A DNA stretch of 25,644 bases from Chitinophagaceae bacterium UBA7600 (GCA_002478885.1 DLKC01000102.1:1-25644), one strand, 5' to 3'; positions 17,202 to 25,340 are shown, counted from the stretch's first letter. A program made the numbers and translations. The notes: generated from the sequence alone by a model not told the origin.

Positions 17202-17873
17202 TTATTCTTCCCGCTCCACCCTGCCATCGAGCAGGTGAATAATACGTGAACCATAAGCCGCATTCTTTTCACTGTGTGTTACCTGGATAATGGTAACGCC
17301 ATCTTCTTCATTAAGCTTTTTAAAGAGTTGCATTATTTCCTCACCCTGTTTCGAGTTAAGGTTACCTGTGGGCTCATCGGCCAATATCAGTTTTGGTTTT
17401 GCAACAAGCGCCCTTGCTATACCCACCAATTGTTGCTGCCCCCCGGATAATTGTGTTGGAAAAAGATCTTTCTTACCAACGATCTGGAACCGGTCGAGAA
17501 TATCAGCGACCACTGCTTTGCGCTCAGACGTTTTCATATCCTGGTAAATAAGCGGTGTTTCTATGTTCTCGTAAACAGTTAACTCGTCTATAAGATGATA
17601 AGCCTGGAAAACAAACCCTATGTATTGTTTATACAACTGTGCCCGGTGTTTTTCTTTAAGCTTATGAACAGGCTCCCCGAGGAAAAAATACTCTCCCTCA
17701 TTTGCCTCATCAAGCATACCAATAACATTCAGCAACGACGATTTACCCGAACCCGAAGGACCCATTATAGACACAAATTCACGCTCTTTAAAATTCAGGC
17801 TAACATCTTTTAAAATGAAATTGCGGACACCTCCAATATTCACCCATTTCGAAATATGCTTCAGCTCAATCAT
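17202..17873 (-). CDS. ABC transporter ATP-binding protein of the MacB/LolD type
   Basis: This 223-residue nucleotide-binding subunit, cytosolic and peripheral to the membrane, energises an FtsX-type permease. Walker A GPSGSGKS is at 38-45, the Q-loop Gln at 90, signature LSGGQQQ at 142-148, Walker B and its Glu in LILADEPTG at 162-170, and the switch His at 200. The LSGGQQQ is followed by LVGIARAL instead of the common RVAIARAL, a mild deviation. The gene stands alone without a fused permease, so its partners are presumably the permeases at 19262-24236, which are on the same strand but separated by an oppositely oriented gene. It is upstream of the TolC-like gene and probably co-transcribed with it. 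Confidence 0.95.
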   Translation of the reverse strand: MIELKHISKWVNIGGVRNFILKDVSLNFKEREFVSIMGPSGSGKSSLLNVIGMLDEANEGEYFFLGEPVHKLKEKHRAQLYKQYIGFVFQAYHLIDELTVYENIETPLIYQDMKTSERKAVVADILDRFQIVGKKDLFPTQLSGGQQQLVGIARALVAKPKLILADEPTGNLNSKQGEEIMQLFKKLNEEDGVTIIQVTHSEKNAAYGSRIIHLLDGRVEREE

Positions 17874-18061
17874 GGTAATTTTTTTATTGGTTCTATTTTC
17901 CGCTACATTGTTTACAAATACATGCCAAGATATAATACTATTGAAAAACAGTTAATTAGCAGCAAATAAAAATGGTTGGTGTCCGGTTTTGATACAATGA
18001 TTGTTCTTTTTTGATGCAGGCAGACCGGTCGGCCCCGAATAAATTAATATTACCAGCTCAG

Positions 18062-18091
18062 TTTTTTGCTGCGGCAAAAAAGTTATATTCG
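18062..18091 (+). promoter_or_regulatory. Inverted repeat and possible -7 box upstream of the lipoprotein gene
   Basis: In the divergent gap 17874-18122, a perfect 8-bp inverted repeat (TTTTTTGC 18062-18069 / GCAAAAAA 18074-18081) precedes TATATTCG (18084-18091), one base off the TAnnTTTG box. The inverted repeat sits where an operator could cover the promoter. The spacing to an upstream TTTG is only 15 bp, so the promoter call is weak. No dispersed repeat is present in this gap. Confidence 0.35.
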
Positions 18092-18122
18092 GATCATTAA
18101 GAGACACCAAAAACAATCTTCC

Positions 18123-18968
18123 ATGAAAAAGATCGCATCAACAACAGCAAAGCACGCTTTTATTCCTGCCACACTTACAGTAATCGTTCTTGTCGCCAGT
18201 TCCTGCCAAAAACAGGAACTAAAACAACCTGTTACAGCGCAAGCTGCCACTGAAGCCACCGCTGATGAATTATCCATTCAAAACAATCTTGTTGCCTGGT
18301 ACCCATTTAATGGTAATACCAAAGATTCCAGTGGTAATGCGAACGATGTAATTTTCAGCAATGCTACTCCGGCAGCGGGTGCAGACGGCACAGAAAACAC
18401 CGCCTATGCTTTTAACGGAGTAGATAATTATATGCGCGTTAAAAATAACCGCACTTTAAGTCCGGGCCGCGAAATAACCATCTATGCACTGGTGAATGTA
18501 TCGGGCTTCTATCACGGCTCCTGCCACAATAACCGCATCGTCAACAAAGGGCTCAACGATGCCGACGAAGGCGTTTATTACCTGCAGTTTAACGATGCGT
18601 TTTTCTACGACTATAACCAATGCCTTAACGATGTTGATCTTACCCATCAAACTTTTGGCGGAACATATGGCAACGGAACCGGCAATACAGGAGATGCGAT
18701 TGACAGCACAAACAGGATAAAAATAGACAAGTGGTACCCGGTTGCCTACACTTACGACGGCGACTCTGCCAAGTTCTATGTAAACGGGGCGCTGGTTTAC
18801 GCAAAGCAGGCGGTAGTTCCTTTTAACTCCAACAAATCCGATCTCTTTATCGGAATGAGCAATATTGATAACACAACTTATCCCGACTGGTTTGCCGGCC
18901 GCATCGATGATATCAAAATTTACAAGAAAGCGCTAACCGCGAAGCAAATAAAAAAGCTTACCAAATAA
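18123..18968 (+). CDS. LamG/concanavalin A-like domain lipoprotein
   Basis: 281 residues. I take the ATG at 18123 rather than the in-frame ATG at 18066, because it gives a clean lipoprotein signal: MKKIASTTAKHAF, a hydrophobic core, then VASSCQKQ, whose Cys would be lipidated. The mature protein has a jelly-roll LamG-like domain. LVAWYPFNGNTKDSSGNANDV opens it, AYAFNGVDNYMRV and TIYALVNVSGF give the next strands, and KWYPVAYTYDGDSAKFYVNGALV and FAGRIDDIKIYKKALTAKQIKKL close it. This fold usually binds carbohydrate or protein at the cell surface. No enzyme domain is attached. It is divergent from the ABC ATPase gene and ends in a strong terminator. The ligand is unknown. Confidence 0.88.
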   Translation: MKKIASTTAKHAFIPATLTVIVLVASSCQKQELKQPVTAQAATEATADELSIQNNLVAWYPFNGNTKDSSGNANDVIFSNATPAAGADGTENTAYAFNGVDNYMRVKNNRTLSPGREITIYALVNVSGFYHGSCHNNRIVNKGLNDADEGVYYLQFNDAFFYDYNQCLNDVDLTHQTFGGTYGNGTGNTGDAIDSTNRIKIDKWYPVAYTYDGDSAKFYVNGALVYAKQAVVPFNSNKSDLFIGMSNIDNTTYPDWFAGRIDDIKIYKKALTAKQIKKLTK

Positions 18969-18990
18969 TGGCGCCAACAGTCAAAGAGGA

Positions 18991-19016
18991 AGCCCGCACT
19001 TATTGCGGGCTTTTTT
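18991..19016 (+). terminator. Intrinsic terminator of the lipoprotein gene
   Basis: The perfect 8-bp stem AGCCCGCA (18991-18998) / TGCGGGCT (19004-19011) has a 5-nt loop and is followed by a run of T. Confidence 0.93.
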
Positions 19017-19027
19017 ATTTTATGTTG

Positions 19028-19073
19028 CCGGCATTTGTTCTTCGTGGCATCGAAAGTTGCGTCGCACACTTGT
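19028..19073. repeat. Dispersed palindromic repeat, copy E (left arm only)
   Basis: CCGG (19028-19031) and core TTGCGTCGCACACTTGT (19057-19073, identical to copies B and C) are 29 bp apart, with GTGGCATCG between them. A right arm is not clearly kept; AAAAGTTTGCGATC near 19159-19172 may be its remnant. The rest of the gap to 19261 shows nothing else I can name. Confidence 0.8.
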
Positions 19074-19261
19074 ACCTCCTGGTTCATTGCGCAACATAAC
19101 TACGTTAGCCTTTGCAACCACATCAATGCTCTACTATTGCTCATTCATGTGCTGCAGCAAAAGTTTGCGATCCTGAATCCTTCCTCCCGGGGCAGGCACA
19201 ACAAAAGCCCAATGCCTATTCTGCAGCCCGGCCACAAAAAAATATACCAGGCTAACCAATG

Positions 19262-21658
19262 TTATTCGCTTCGCAGGCTCTTAACAGGATTAGCGATCGC
19301 GGCCCTGAGAGATTGAAAACTGATGGTGATCAACGCGATCATCACCACAGCAATGGCGGCAATAGCAAACATCCAAAAGTTTAAACTAATGCGGTAAGGG
19401 TAATTCTGCAGCCATTTATCGGCAGCGAGCCATGCGGCAGGAATTGAGATGCATAGTGCCAGCGCTACCAGTTTTAAAAAGTCGGCCGACAGGATAGCAA
19501 CCACATTCTGTACCGATGCACCGAGCACTTTGCGTATGCCGATTTCTTTGGTTCTTTTTTCGGCAGACAACACTGACAAACCGAACAAACCGATGCAGGA
19601 AATGAAAATCGTAAGTATAGCACTGAAAAGCATGATCTGTTTCCATTTTGCTTCTGCCTCGTAACGGTTACGATTTTCTTCATCAACGAATTTATAATCG
19701 TATGGACTAACCGGGAACAGTTGCTTAAACACTTTTTCTATTTGTTTGAGCGCAGCAGTTTCGCTTCCCGGCTTTACTTTTATCAGCGCCTTCCCGTAAT
19801 CGTTGCCCGGCTTCATGGTAAAGAGTTCGGGGCCTATCTCCTGGTTCAGCGATTCGTAGTGATAGTCTTTTACCACACCAACAACGGTATATTTTTCGCC
19901 AGGGCGGTACCAGAAATCTACCTGTTGCCCCACCGGGTCTTTCCAACCGGCTTCTTTTACAAAGCGCTCATTAACCAGTACTGAATGCGTGGAATCGGAG
20001 GGGAATGCAGCAGAGAAATTGCGTCCTTTGGCCAACGCAATCTGCAGCATTGGAAGATAGTTGTCGTCGACCGTTTCATATGCGAAATTGATTTCCTTTT
20101 CGCCGTTCACCCGGGCTATGGTGCCCCATGAGCCACCATTTTTAAATGTTACGTCCTGGATAGAAGGATCTTTCAGCAGTTCGCTTTTCATTACTGCTGC
20201 CTCGTTGCGGTTGATACCCCACTTCTTAACTTCCACAAGATTTTTATCGTTGTATCCCAGGCTTTGGCTGGTGAGGAAATTAAACTGGTAAAAAATAATG
20301 AGGGTTGCGCTGATCAGGAAAGAAGCCAACGCAAACTGCAGCACCACCAACGATTTCTGAAGGTAGTTTTTACCGGCAATGGTAAAGCGGCTGTATAATG
20401 TTTGCACCGGGTTATACTTCGACAACACAAGCGCGGGGTAAAAACCTGCCATTAACGAGGTGAGCAGGAACAAGACAATATAAGCACTGATGAGTTTTGC
20501 ATCAAAAAGATACGACAGGGAAAGCGCCTTATTGGAAAGATCGTTGAACAGTGGCAGCACCAGTTGCACAAAGCCGATTGCCAGCACAAAAGCAATAAAA
20601 CACAGCATGAATGATTCACCCAGGAACTGGATGATCAATTGTCTTCTGTCACCCCCTACCACTTTTCTTATTCCTATTTCTCTCGCCCGCTTCACCGACC
20701 TTGCTACGGTAAGGTTTACAAAATTGATACAGGCAATAAGTAAAATAAAAACAGCGATGGCAGAAAGTATATAAGAATAAACCGGGTTACTCTCCCCCAC
20801 CAGCCCGTTCTGTGCAGGCAGTTCTTTGCTCAAATGCACATCTGTAAACGGCTGCAGAAAATAGGTAGTCTTTTCATTGACATTGTATTTCTCTGCCATC
20901 ATCTTTATTGTTTCCTCCGCGTCTGATTCATAAACCTGTTTCATTTTTGCGTGCACTTTAGCGGTATCGGCGCCGGGAGTAAGTACTACGAATGTGTTCA
21001 TGAAAAAGTTAAACCAGTTCTCGTTGTTTGAGGCATCTTCTTTTGAAACGATCATCGGCATCAACACCCTGAACCTGATCGAAGAATTCTGCGGGCAGTT
21101 TTTAGCAACACCGGTTACTACATATGGCTCAAACCTGTCGTCCTTTTTGAACAGCATGGTTTTGCCCAAAGCATCTGTTGTCCCGAATTGCTGCATAGCC
21201 ATATCTTCTGACAACACTACGGAGTTCGGTTCTTTTAAAGCGGTTGCAGGGTTGCCTTTCAACAACGGGAAGGAGAACGTAGCAAAAAAATCAGTGTCTG
21301 TGTAAAACATTTCCTGCGACGTGATTTCCGTGCCGGTTTTCATATCCACGTTATTGGACTGGTAACGCACAAAGCCCCTGATCTCCGGTATGGAAGCAGC
21401 GAATTTGGGCCCCTGGAAATAACCGGAAAAACCGTTTACGTTCGCAAGGGTACCATCGGGTTTGGTGTTTTTGTACACAACGCGGTAGATATTGTTTACG
21501 TTGCCAAGAAAACGGTCGTAACTCACTTCGTCCTTTACATACAGCATAATGAGCATAGCACAACCAAGCCCCAGGCTAAGCCCGGCGATATTAATGAACG
21601 CATATACTTTGTTCCTGCGCAGGTTGCGCCAGGCAATCAATAAATAATTTTTATACAT
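19262..21658 (-). CDS. MacB/FtsX-type ABC transporter permease (second of a tandem pair)
   Basis: About 798 residues, inner membrane. N-terminal YKNYLLIAWRNLRRNKVYAFINIAGLSLGLG is the typical opening of Bacteroidota MacB permeases, with a first membrane helix at about 20-42, then a large periplasmic MacB_PCD domain. The first FtsX domain (about 285-460) has ARSVKRAREIGIRKVVGG after a helix. A second periplasmic domain follows, and a second FtsX domain ends the protein (AEKRTKEIGIRKVLGAS, then NPVKSLRSE). An upstream ATG at 21805 gives 49 extra residues lacking this pattern and reading through repeat F, so I chose 21658. There is no ATPase domain; it must pair with a separate ATPase, plausibly that at 17202-17873. 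It lies 178 bp after its paralogue. Confidence 0.93.
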   Translation of the reverse strand: MYKNYLLIAWRNLRRNKVYAFINIAGLSLGLGCAMLIMLYVKDEVSYDRFLGNVNNIYRVVYKNTKPDGTLANVNGFSGYFQGPKFAASIPEIRGFVRYQSNNVDMKTGTEITSQEMFYTDTDFFATFSFPLLKGNPATALKEPNSVVLSEDMAMQQFGTTDALGKTMLFKKDDRFEPYVVTGVAKNCPQNSSIRFRVLMPMIVSKEDASNNENWFNFFMNTFVVLTPGADTAKVHAKMKQVYESDAEETIKMMAEKYNVNEKTTYFLQPFTDVHLSKELPAQNGLVGESNPVYSYILSAIAVFILLIACINFVNLTVARSVKRAREIGIRKVVGGDRRQLIIQFLGESFMLCFIAFVLAIGFVQLVLPLFNDLSNKALSLSYLFDAKLISAYIVLFLLTSLMAGFYPALVLSKYNPVQTLYSRFTIAGKNYLQKSLVVLQFALASFLISATLIIFYQFNFLTSQSLGYNDKNLVEVKKWGINRNEAAVMKSELLKDPSIQDVTFKNGGSWGTIARVNGEKEINFAYETVDDNYLPMLQIALAKGRNFSAAFPSDSTHSVLVNERFVKEAGWKDPVGQQVDFWYRPGEKYTVVGVVKDYHYESLNQEIGPELFTMKPGNDYGKALIKVKPGSETAALKQIEKVFKQLFPVSPYDYKFVDEENRNRYEAEAKWKQIMLFSAILTIFISCIGLFGLSVLSAEKRTKEIGIRKVLGASVQNVVAILSADFLKLVALALCISIPAAWLAADKWLQNYPYRISLNFWMFAIAAIAVVMIALITISFQSLRAAIANPVKSLRSE

Positions 21659-21763
21659 CGGGATAAGTTTTGACAGCGAACAGTAAAACAATAAACCTGG
21701 AACAATGAACCTATATTGAATGGCCTGCCGCCATTGGTTGCTACAATCGTGTGAGCCCGAATC

Positions 21764-21812
21764 TTGTTCTGCGACACGCGCAACGAAAGCTTTGCAGATA
21801 TTCAACAGCCGG
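21764..21812. repeat. Dispersed palindromic repeat, copy F (right arm only, diverged)
   Basis: TTGTTCTGCGACACGCGCAACGAAAGC... continuing to CAACAGCCGG matches the right arm of copy B, including its GAAAGCTT segment and the CCGG end. The core carries a 4-bp insertion. Core end to CCGG end is 29 bp. It lies between the two permease genes of one presumed operon; a left arm is not recognisable. Confidence 0.65.
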
Positions 21813-21836
21813 GCCGCGCATAACTACGAATTAATG

Positions 21837-24236
21837 TCACTCACTTCTTAAAGCTTTAACCGGGTTCATCAGGGCCGCTTTGATGGAGTGATAACCGACC
21901 GTTAACAACGCGATGAGTATGGTGATGATGGCGGTCACCAGGAAAACATAAACCTGTACGGGAATACGGAACGCAAAATCCTGCAGCCATTTGTTCCCGG
22001 CCCACCATGCAAGCGGAACCGCGATGATGATAGCTATGCCCACCAATTGCAAAAAGTTCCTGGCAAGTAACAAGGTGATGCCGGCAAGGCTTGCACCGAG
22101 CACCCGCCTGATGCCGATCTCTTTGGTTCGTTGTACGGTTGTAAAAGCCGCGAGCCCGAACAAGCCGAGGCATGCGAGGATGATGGCCACAGATGCCGCC
22201 ACTGTAAAAAGGGTGGCTGAGCGTTGCTCTGCGAGGTACAACTGGTTGTAGTCATCATCGAGAAAATGATAATTAAACGGCCGGTCTGCGATACGCTGTT
22301 TCCACCATGTCTCCAGCCGGGCAATGGTACCCTGCACATCGCCGCTTTTGATGCGCACCATGAAGTTGCGGGAAAAATCCCTTCCAAGGAAAATAAGCAG
22401 GGGCCCGATCGGATCGTGCAGGCTGCTGAAATTGAAATCTTTTACCACGCCCACAATGGGACCTGTTGCGCGGTTTTCAATGGTGCGGCCCAGGGCCTGC
22501 TGCGGCGTCCAGCCGATCTTTTTCGCCAGTGTTTCATTGATGATATAAGGCTGGTGATAGTTTGCATTGTTATTGCTTGTATCCATCAACGCAAAATCAG
22601 ACTGCTGAAAATCGCGGCCTGCAACCAGTTGCATTTTGAGTGTATGGATAAAATCGAGATCGACCGGCATGGCATTCAGCGAAATATCGTGTTTACCCTT
22701 TTCGTCTGTGGCAGTCACGCCGTCGCCCCATTCCACGTATTCCGGTGTTTCGTAGGAGGCAGTCACCGATTCTACACCTGGCACCTGCGTAATGGCATCT
22801 TTCAAAGACTGAAAGTCGTTGAGCATATGGCCACCGATGGGCAGCACCACGATTTGTTCCTTATCGTAGCCAAGGTCTTTCGTTTGCATATAATGCATCT
22901 GCTGCATGATGATCACGGTATAGATGATCAGGAAAACAGAGATACAAAACTGCAGTACGATGAGTGTTCTGCGAAGGGTGTTGTTACCACCGGTAAAATT
23001 GAAGCCTTTCTTCAGTACGCCCATGATCTGTGTGCCCGATAAAAGCAATGCCGGGTATAGACCCGCAAAGAAACTGATGGCAACGGCAAATGCAGCCAGC
23101 GATAAGAGCGGCAAGGGCTGTAACAGATCGTTTGCGACAAACTGCTTACCCGTAATAACATTAAAATAAGGAAGCAGGAGAACGGCAAGAACCACCGCAG
23201 CAATGGCTGCAAGAAGGGTGATCAATGACGACTCACCAATGAACTGCAGGAATACCTGCTTTTTAGACGCGCCCATCACTTTGCGCATACCAATCTCTCC
23301 ACTTCTGCCTGCAGACTGTGCCGTTGCGAGGTTGGTATAGTTGGCACAGGCGATAATGAGAATCATCAACGCGATGACCGCAAACATGTATATGTAAGAG
23401 ATACTGCCGTTAGGTTCAAAACCGGCGAGCGCGGAATACAGGTGTACTGTTTTAAGTGGTTCAAGATGATAGGTAAGCGTGTTATTGCCCTCAAGCCCGG
23501 CATCCGTACGCAATTCCGGGCTCTTCATGTATGCTGCTATTTTTTGCTGCAGTTGCGGAATGTCTTTCGCATCACGCAATAAAAAATAAGTGATCCAGTT
23601 AGCTGTCCACCAGGTTTCCTCTTTAACCCCGTTACCAAGATTGAGAAACTGTGTAACAAAGTCGAACTTAACCTGGGAGTTCTGAGGAACATCTTCACAA
23701 ATGGCCGACACCCGAAAATCTTTTCCACCACTCGTTATGGTTTTGTTCAGCGCATCCGCATTGCCGAAATATTTTCTTGCCATTGATTGTGTAAGCACCA
23801 TCTTATCCGGTGCGTCGAGGGCAGTTGCAGCATCACCTTCCACGAGGCGAAAAGAAAATATTTTAAAGAAAGGATCATCGGCATACAGGATCCGTGGTTC
23901 ATCAAATATTTTATCGCCCGCTTTTATTACGTTGTGGCTTATGAAGGTGCGCGCATACTCCTGCACTTCCGGGAACATTCTTTTGAACTGGGGGCCCACT
24001 TTTGTGCCCGTGGAAGCAACCGTGTTCACTGTGCCGCTGCTGTTGTATTCCATTGTTGCACGCACAATGCGATCGGCGTTTACATTGAATTTGTCGTAAC
24101 TGAGCTCCTGGTTTATGTACACACCAATAAGCAGGCATGCAGTGAGGCCAATGGTCAGCCCAACAATATTGATGGCGCTGTAAAGTTTGTGTTTGCCCAG
24201 GTTACGCAGGGCGGTTTTTAAATAGTTTTTAAACAT
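21837..24236 (-). CDS. MacB/FtsX-type ABC transporter permease (first of a tandem pair)
   Basis: 799 residues, paralogous over its whole length to the downstream permease: FKNYLKTALRNLGKHKLYSAINIVGLTIGL at the start, ARS-like SAGRSGEIGMRKVMGASKKQ in the first FtsX domain, TVQRTKEIGIRRVLGASL in the second, and the ending NPVKALRSE. The same layout of one N-terminal helix, periplasmic domain, three helices, second periplasmic domain and three helices can be read from the hydrophobic stretches. It should export a peptide, lipid or drug, or transmit a signal; the substrate is unknown. It is preceded by a sigma-54 promoter, a rare kind of control for the genes in this window, and a leader of roughly 120 nt. 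It is probably co-transcribed with the second permease. Confidence 0.94.
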   Translation of the reverse strand: MFKNYLKTALRNLGKHKLYSAINIVGLTIGLTACLLIGVYINQELSYDKFNVNADRIVRATMEYNSSGTVNTVASTGTKVGPQFKRMFPEVQEYARTFISHNVIKAGDKIFDEPRILYADDPFFKIFSFRLVEGDAATALDAPDKMVLTQSMARKYFGNADALNKTITSGGKDFRVSAICEDVPQNSQVKFDFVTQFLNLGNGVKEETWWTANWITYFLLRDAKDIPQLQQKIAAYMKSPELRTDAGLEGNNTLTYHLEPLKTVHLYSALAGFEPNGSISYIYMFAVIALMILIIACANYTNLATAQSAGRSGEIGMRKVMGASKKQVFLQFIGESSLITLLAAIAAVVLAVLLLPYFNVITGKQFVANDLLQPLPLLSLAAFAVAISFFAGLYPALLLSGTQIMGVLKKGFNFTGGNNTLRRTLIVLQFCISVFLIIYTVIIMQQMHYMQTKDLGYDKEQIVVLPIGGHMLNDFQSLKDAITQVPGVESVTASYETPEYVEWGDGVTATDEKGKHDISLNAMPVDLDFIHTLKMQLVAGRDFQQSDFALMDTSNNNANYHQPYIINETLAKKIGWTPQQALGRTIENRATGPIVGVVKDFNFSSLHDPIGPLLIFLGRDFSRNFMVRIKSGDVQGTIARLETWWKQRIADRPFNYHFLDDDYNQLYLAEQRSATLFTVAASVAIILACLGLFGLAAFTTVQRTKEIGIRRVLGASLAGITLLLARNFLQLVGIAIIIAVPLAWWAGNKWLQDFAFRIPVQVYVFLVTAIITILIALLTVGYHSIKAALMNPVKALRSE

Positions 24237-24285
24237 ATAAAAGCAGTTTCAGGTACTTAGCTTCCTATTCTTTTTTCAGCGGTTG

Positions 24286-24302
24286 TTGTGTCACTCACTT
24301 GT
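24286..24302. repeat. Dispersed palindromic repeat, copy G (single core)
   Basis: The core TTGTGTCACTCACTTGT is the exact reverse complement of the right core of copy D. No CCGG end lies at the usual distance. It falls in the predicted 5' leader of the permease mRNA, next to an inverted repeat CTGCGGG (24304-24310) / CCCGCAG (24341-24347). Confidence 0.65.
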
Positions 24303-24368
24303 GCTGCGGGAACTTTACGGAGCAAATCCCCATAAAACAGCCCGCAGTTTTACCGCCGGGGGAAGATC

Positions 24369-24384
24369 TGCAACGCCTGTGCCA
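24369..24384 (-). promoter_or_regulatory. Sigma-54 (RpoN) promoter for the permease pair
   Basis: On the minus strand TGGCAC-AGGCG-TTGCA matches the -24/-12 consensus (TGGCAC, N5, TTGCA) at every conserved position with correct GG-to-GC spacing. Transcription would start near 24358, about 120 nt before the ATG at 24236. Two phased palindromes lie upstream where enhancer-binding proteins bind. The caution is that the sequence partly resembles a degenerate repeat arm (GCAAC..TGCCA). Confidence 0.75.
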
Positions 24385-24437
24385 TTGTGGAAAACGTTGA
24401 CTGTAAAGGTTCCCGGGCGGATTGACAGGCTTACGGG

Positions 24438-24474
24438 TGTACGGAAACGAACAATTTATGTACGGAAACGTTCA
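24438..24474. promoter_or_regulatory. Two phased imperfect palindromes, probable enhancer-binding-protein sites
   Basis: TGTACGGAAACGAACA (24438-24453) and TGTACGGAAACGTTCA (24459-24474) each form an imperfect dyad TGWWCG-GAAA-CGWWCA. Their centres are 21 bp apart, two helical turns, and about 88 and 109 bp upstream of the predicted sigma-54 start. This is the usual arrangement for NtrC-family activators. The cognate activator is not in the window. Confidence 0.6.
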
Positions 24475-24518
24475 GGGAAAATCTGTTGTGGCAGGTTACC
24501 AGCGTGCGGTAGTGGCAT

Positions 24519-24555
24519 AAAAAAAAGCATAGCAGCAGCTGTGCTGTCGCTATGC
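24519..24555 (-). terminator. Intrinsic terminator of the GIN-domain gene
   Basis: On the minus strand, GCATAGC (24549-24555) pairs with GCTATGC (24527-24533), with further pairing inside, and a run of eight T follows (24519-24526). A second GC-rich hairpin (GGGCGG/CCGCCC, 24564-24578) lies just before it. It would insulate the sigma-54 promoter from upstream transcription. Confidence 0.88.
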
Positions 24556-24596
24556 CTGGTAAAGGGCGGGTGCCGCCCTTATTATGCCGGCTTACT

Positions 24597-25340
24597 TTAG
24601 TCAATCTTGTCCATCACCATATCCCCGATGTGTATCCCCTTTGCAATTTCCGGGTCGCCTTTGTACCGCACTTTCGCATCGCCAAAGGCAGTGATCTTGA
24701 TCCTGTCTGACACATTTATGCTGATGTCCGCGTCGCCATAGGTCGTAATATGGCTTGTTCTTCCGGTAATAGCCAGAGCGTTCACTTCGGCATCGCCGTA
24801 GCAGGTGTACCGCTGCTCCACTATAGACCCCGACTCGATCCTGAGAATGGCATCGCCGTACATGGTTGTTTCCATTTGGGAAAGGTTCAAACCGGTGAAG
24901 GTAACCCTTGAGCCGCCGTAAATCTTCAGGGTGAATTTGCTGCCGTCAATTATACTCTTGCAGGTTTGCTTTTCTTCACCGCGGAGGGAAAGTTCGCTTA
25001 ATGTTTTATAGGTAATGGTAGCCACTACGGTTGTGTTTTGGTATAAGGGATGTGTTTCCTTATGACCGCTGGAATAGTCTTTTTCATATTTGGGAATATC
25101 TTTGGCCCCTTCAAGATAAATGCGGAGGGTCTGGTCGTTCACTTCTATGTGCAGCTTACTGTTGTCGGTGTGCAGCTCATTGATGGCCACACTTTCTTCA
25201 TCGCCTTCCACAAGCGTCACCTGTATATAAGGGCTTACGATTATTTTGTTGAAATGAGCCACGTTACGGCTGTTTTGCGCATTTGCGAGTATGGCGCAAC
25301 CTGAGAGCAAAACTGCGATCAATATTTTGGGTGTTTGCAT
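24597..25340 (-). CDS. Head GIN domain (DUF2807) exported protein
   Basis: 247 residues. The N-terminus has a short signal sequence; it contains LSGC at residues 12-15, a possible lipobox, but also ANAQ near 19-22, a signal peptidase I-like site, so lipid attachment is uncertain. The mature part opens with FNKIIVSPYIQVTLVEGDEESVAI, the start of GIN domains. It continues as a right-handed beta-helix-like repeat with recurring YGDA/FGDA turns (MYGDAILRIESG, CYGDAEVNAL, TYGDADISINV, AFGDAKVRYKG). These proteins are common in Bacteroidota and of unknown function; they probably act in the periplasm or at the outer membrane. It precedes the permease pair on the same strand but is separated by a terminator. 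Three phased direct repeats lie upstream. Confidence 0.9.
   Translation of the reverse strand: MQTPKILIAVLLSGCAILANAQNSRNVAHFNKIIVSPYIQVTLVEGDEESVAINELHTDNSKLHIEVNDQTLRIYLEGAKDIPKYEKDYSSGHKETHPLYQNTTVVATITYKTLSELSLRGEEKQTCKSIIDGSKFTLKIYGGSRVTFTGLNLSQMETTMYGDAILRIESGSIVEQRYTCYGDAEVNALAITGRTSHITTYGDADISINVSDRIKITAFGDAKVRYKGDPEIAKGIHIGDMVMDKID

Noticed and set aside
17905..17930. TTGGCATG..TTTG upstream of the ABC ATPase gene as a second sigma-54 promoter
   Set aside because: The -12 GC is missing or displaced by one base, so it does not fit the strict spacing; no enhancer palindromes are found nearby.
21659..21805. N-terminal extension of 49 residues on the second permease
   Set aside because: The extension lacks the usual permease start, is compositionally unlike the rest and reads through repeat copy F; the internal ATG gives the canonical N-terminus.
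24283..24600. 105-residue plus-strand frame upstream of the first permease
   Set aside because: It runs across a repeat core, the sigma-54 promoter, the enhancer sites and a terminator; no recognisable protein features.
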